A stretch of DNA of 8,056 nucleotides from Pseudomonadota bacterium (GTDB taxonomy: Bacteria; Pseudomonadota; Alphaproteobacteria; JAAXGF01): NCBI GenBank assembly GCA_022563655.1, contig JADFMW010000128.1:1-8056 (forward strand), given 5' to 3'. The position numbers were made by a program, and so were the translations under genes. Shown one piece after another: positions 6,311 through 8,056 of this stretch (its first letter is position 1; each line of letters opens with the position of its first letter). The notes under the pieces were generated by a model. That model ran no database searches and was not told where the DNA came from. It saw only the letters and a list, made by a program, of their open reading frames with translations.

Positions 6311-6340
6311 CGTTCGGTTAGTCGTTCGGTCAGCCGTTCG
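6311..6340. repeat. 12-bp tandem repeat, 2.5 copies, upstream of the desaturase gene
   Basis: CGTTCGGTTAGT (6311-6322), CGTTCGGTCAGC (6323-6334) and a half copy CGTTCG (6335-6340). The two full copies match at 10 of 12 positions. It lies 45-75 bases upstream of the desaturase ATG, where a promoter or regulator site would be expected. It may be an operator or simple slippage. Confidence 0.5.
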
Positions 6341-6402
6341 CGCCGGCGCCGCCGCACGGCCGATCAACGCCCATGCCGCGCCGCACCCACGAGCGGGAAG
6401 GC

Positions 6403-6416
6403 GGCCCGCAGGGGCC
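6403..6416 (-). terminator. Short hairpin just past the aldo/keto reductase stop
   Basis: GGCCC (6403-6407) and GGGCC (6412-6416) are separated by GCAG, directly beyond the TAG at 6420-6418 on the minus strand. The stem is only 5 bp and has no T run, so it is a weak terminator candidate. Confidence 0.2.
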
Positions 6417-6417
6417 C

Positions 6418-7281
6418 CTACTCGTCCGGGAGGCGGTCGATCAGGGCGATGTCATCGCGCTCGAGTTCGACGTCGCCTGCGCGTTGGGCGTCGCGCACGC
6501 TCGAGAGCTTGCTCGCGCCCGGGATCGGGATGATATGCTCGCCCTTCTGCAGGAGCCACGCGAGCGCGACGCAGTATGGCGAGGCGCCGTATTTCTCGGA
6601 CAAGCGCCGGAAGAGCGGATGAGCCGGCAACCGCGCATGGCCGCGATTGCCGCCAACGGGGGCGTAGGGGATGTAGGCGACACCCTTGCTCAGGCACATG
6701 CCGATCAGGCCGTTATCGAAATCTCTCTTGAAGAACGGATTGCAGCGGTTCTGAACCGAAGCGATCGGCGTGTGGCGCAGCGCGAATTCGAGCTCCTTGC
6801 ACTCGACGTTCGACAACCCGATATGCAGGACCTTTCCTTCCTCCTTCAGCCGGATCAACTCCCCCAGCGTATCGCCGAAGTCCACCTGCGGGTCCGGCGC
6901 GTGGAGCTGGTATAGGGCGATCGCATCGGAACCGAGATCCTCGAGGCTTTTCTCGCACGAGGTCCGAAGCCACTTCGGGTTGCCATCCACCGTCCACGCG
7001 CCCCCCGGCCGCCGCAGGCCGCCCTTGGTGGCGACGAGCACCGCCGCGCGCTTTCCGATCCGTGCGAGCGCCCTGGAGATCAGGCGCTCGTTGTGACCGA
7101 TCTCCGAATCGTCGAGGCAGTAGACGTTCGCGGTATCGATGAAGTCGCCGCCGCCTTCGACGAACGCCGCAATGACATCGAACGCCTGGGTTTCATCGGG
7201 GCGTCCCGCGATCGAGAGCGGCATCCCCCCCAGGCCGGGCGGCCGTATCGTCCATCCCGTGCCATTGAGTCTCCGCTTCAT
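6418..7281 (-). CDS. Aldo/keto reductase
   Basis: A 287-residue soluble oxidoreductase with the (beta/alpha)8-barrel pattern of the aldo/keto reductase superfamily, NAD(P)H-dependent, reducing aldehydes/ketones or oxidising sugars. The catalytic tetrad is complete: D49 in FIDTANVY, Y54, K86 in ATKGG, and H127 in YQLHAPD. The barrel strand motif VLHIGLSNVE is at 151-160 and the cofactor-phosphate loop IPIPGASK at 251-258. I take ATG 7281 as the start since MKRRLNGTGW aligns with the usual N-terminus; an in-frame GTG at 7314 would add 11 unlike residues. The ribosome site is weak (GGGTGG). It is the first of four minus-strand genes and divergent from the amidohydrolase gene, with about 190 bp between. 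The substrate is not predictable from sequence. Confidence 0.93.
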   Translation of the reverse strand: MKRRLNGTGWTIRPPGLGGMPLSIAGRPDETQAFDVIAAFVEGGGDFIDTANVYCLDDSEIGHNERLISRALARIGKRAAVLVATKGGLRRPGGAWTVDGNPKWLRTSCEKSLEDLGSDAIALYQLHAPDPQVDFGDTLGELIRLKEEGKVLHIGLSNVECKELEFALRHTPIASVQNRCNPFFKRDFDNGLIGMCLSKGVAYIPYAPVGGNRGHARLPAHPLFRRLSEKYGASPYCVALAWLLQKGEHIIPIPGASKLSSVRDAQRAGDVELERDDIALIDRLPDE

Positions 7282-7320
7282 CGCGCACCACCCAGCAAAG
7301 CGATTTTTTATCACCCACGG

Positions 7321-7351
7321 GCCAGGTTTTCGACCCCCAAATCAGCCTGGC
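7321..7351. repeat. Inverted repeat in the divergent intergenic region
   Basis: GCCAGG (7321-7326) and CCTGGC (7346-7351) form perfect 6-bp arms separated by 19 bp, about two and a half helical turns centre to centre. It lies between the divergent reductase and amidohydrolase genes, where a shared regulator could bind. Short arms make chance possible. Confidence 0.3.
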
Positions 7352-7389
7352 AAAGCGGGGAGATCGTCGCACAACGCGCGAGATCAAGG

Positions 7390-7419
7390 TTGGCTTCGCG
7401 AGCGGCCGCCCATTATGCT
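7390..7419 (+). promoter_or_regulatory. Candidate promoter of the amidohydrolase gene
   Basis: TTGGCT (7390-7395), 18-bp spacer, TATGCT (7414-7419). Each box matches the sigma70 consensus at four positions. The start would be near 7426, leaving a leader of about 47 nt before the ATG at 7473. Confidence 0.4.
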
Positions 7420-7472
7420 CCCATTCCCGGCGCACGGGTGAGACAATCCTGAGGCCGGCGCGGGAGGTGGAG

Positions 7473-8056
7473 ATGATTGACCTACACGTTGACGGCGATC
7501 GTCTGTGGAACAGTCTGATGGCGATGGCGCGCATCGGGGCCACTCCGGCGGGCGGGTCGGGGCGGCTCGCGTTGACCGACCTCGATAAGGAAGCGCGTGA
7601 TCTGTTCGTCGTCTGGTGCCGCGAAGCCGGGTGCAAGGTGCGCATCGACCGCATGGGCAACGTCTTCGCCCGGCGCGCCGGGGCCGACGAGGAGCTGGCG
7701 CCGGTGATGACCGGAAGCCACCTCGATACCCAGCCCCTGGGCGGCAAGTTCGACGGCGTGTACGGAGTCCTGGCCGGGCTCGAGGTGGTGCGCGCGTTGA
7801 ACGACGCCGGGGTCGAGACCAAGGCCCCGATCGACGTGGTCGTGTGGACCGACGAGGAAGGGGTGCGCTTTTCCGCGAGCATGGTGGCGTCCGGGGTCTT
7901 CGCCGGGAAGTACGACCTCGACTACGGACTGAGCTGCGCCGCCGCCGACGGCAAGACCGTGGGCGGGGAGCTCGAGCGCATCGGCTATGCGGGCGCGGAG
8001 CCCGTCGGCGGCTACCCGGTGGCAGCCTATTTCGAGGCCCATATCGAGCAGGGGCC
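7473..8056 (+). CDS. M20-type Zn hydrolase: N-carbamoyl-L-amino acid hydrolase/allantoate amidohydrolase group, N-terminal part
   Basis: 194 codons are present and the frame is still open at the window end; full members have about 410 residues. The enzymes hydrolyse a C-N bond of ureido substrates (carbamoyl amino acids, ureidopropionate, allantoate) in pyrimidine/purine breakdown, with two metal ions. Visible motifs: TGSHLDTQPLGGKFDGVYG at residues 80-98, with metal ligands H83 and D94; TDEEGVRF at 126-133, with the catalytic base E128 and ligand E129; and EAHIEQG ending the visible part, with ligand H190. The start ATG has a strong GGGAGG ribosome site (7462-7467). It is divergent from the reductase gene. 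The substrate cannot be fixed from this half; a hydantoinase, DHP dehydrogenase or transporter downstream would help decide. Confidence 0.92.
   Translation, partial: MIDLHVDGDRLWNSLMAMARIGATPAGGSGRLALTDLDKEARDLFVVWCREAGCKVRIDRMGNVFARRAGADEELAPVMTGSHLDTQPLGGKFDGVYGVLAGLEVVRALNDAGVETKAPIDVVVWTDEEGVRFSASMVASGVFAGKYDLDYGLSCAAADGKTVGGELERIGYAGAEPVGGYPVAAYFEAHIEQG

Noticed and set aside
5397..6533. Plus-strand open frame of 378 codons opposite the desaturase
   Set aside because: It shows no family motifs; it is antisense to a gene with all its histidine clusters and spans two gene boundaries.

Overview
The window looks like a piece of a high-GC proteobacterial genome, most likely Alphaproteobacteria of the Rhizobiales/Rhodospirillales type (inferred from codon choice and protein style, not from a search), with two stretches of visibly different base composition. 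Hand counts on single 60-base stretches give 83% GC at 3421-3480 (host-like), 55-57% inside the Fic gene (1981-2040, 2401-2460), 30% at 3061-3120, and 45-63% in the first gene (181-240, 481-540).

Layout. 1-630 is the C-terminal half of a class II lysyl-tRNA synthetase (+), cut by the window edge. Its base composition differs from most of the window, and after its stop there is a gene-free spacer that runs abruptly into the C-terminal half of a thiolase (+, about 767-1327), which has no N-terminus and lacks the nucleophilic cysteine. This join is either a real truncation/rearrangement or an assembly chimera. 1463-3013 (-) is a complete class II Fic (AMPylase-type) protein of lower GC, a likely horizontally acquired cassette. 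Its promoter is a near-consensus sigma70 site embedded in a regular array of TGAAAAACGATT-like direct repeats spaced 20/29/20/30/20/30 bp. Both edges of the cassette carry a similar GCCGAG...CCCCTGCGGGGCG hairpin sequence, just after the thiolase stop and just beyond the stop of the next gene.

3337-7281 is a run of four minus-strand genes, in transcription order: aldo/keto reductase, sterol desaturase/fatty acid hydroxylase family membrane protein, secreted SYLF-domain lipid-binding protein, and CaiB/BaiF (family III) CoA-transferase. The last two are 43 bp apart and may be co-transcribed; the other gaps are both 151 bp. Three of the four products plausibly act on lipids or acyl-CoA, but a common pathway is not demonstrated. 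7473-8056 (+) is the start of an M20-type amidohydrolase (N-carbamoyl-L-amino acid hydrolase/allantoate amidohydrolase group), divergent from the reductase and cut by the window end.

Most noteworthy: the helically phased paired-repeat array over the fic promoter and start codon, the fic cassette boundaries, and the lysS/thiolase junction. No tRNA, rRNA, CRISPR array, transposase or integrase was seen.
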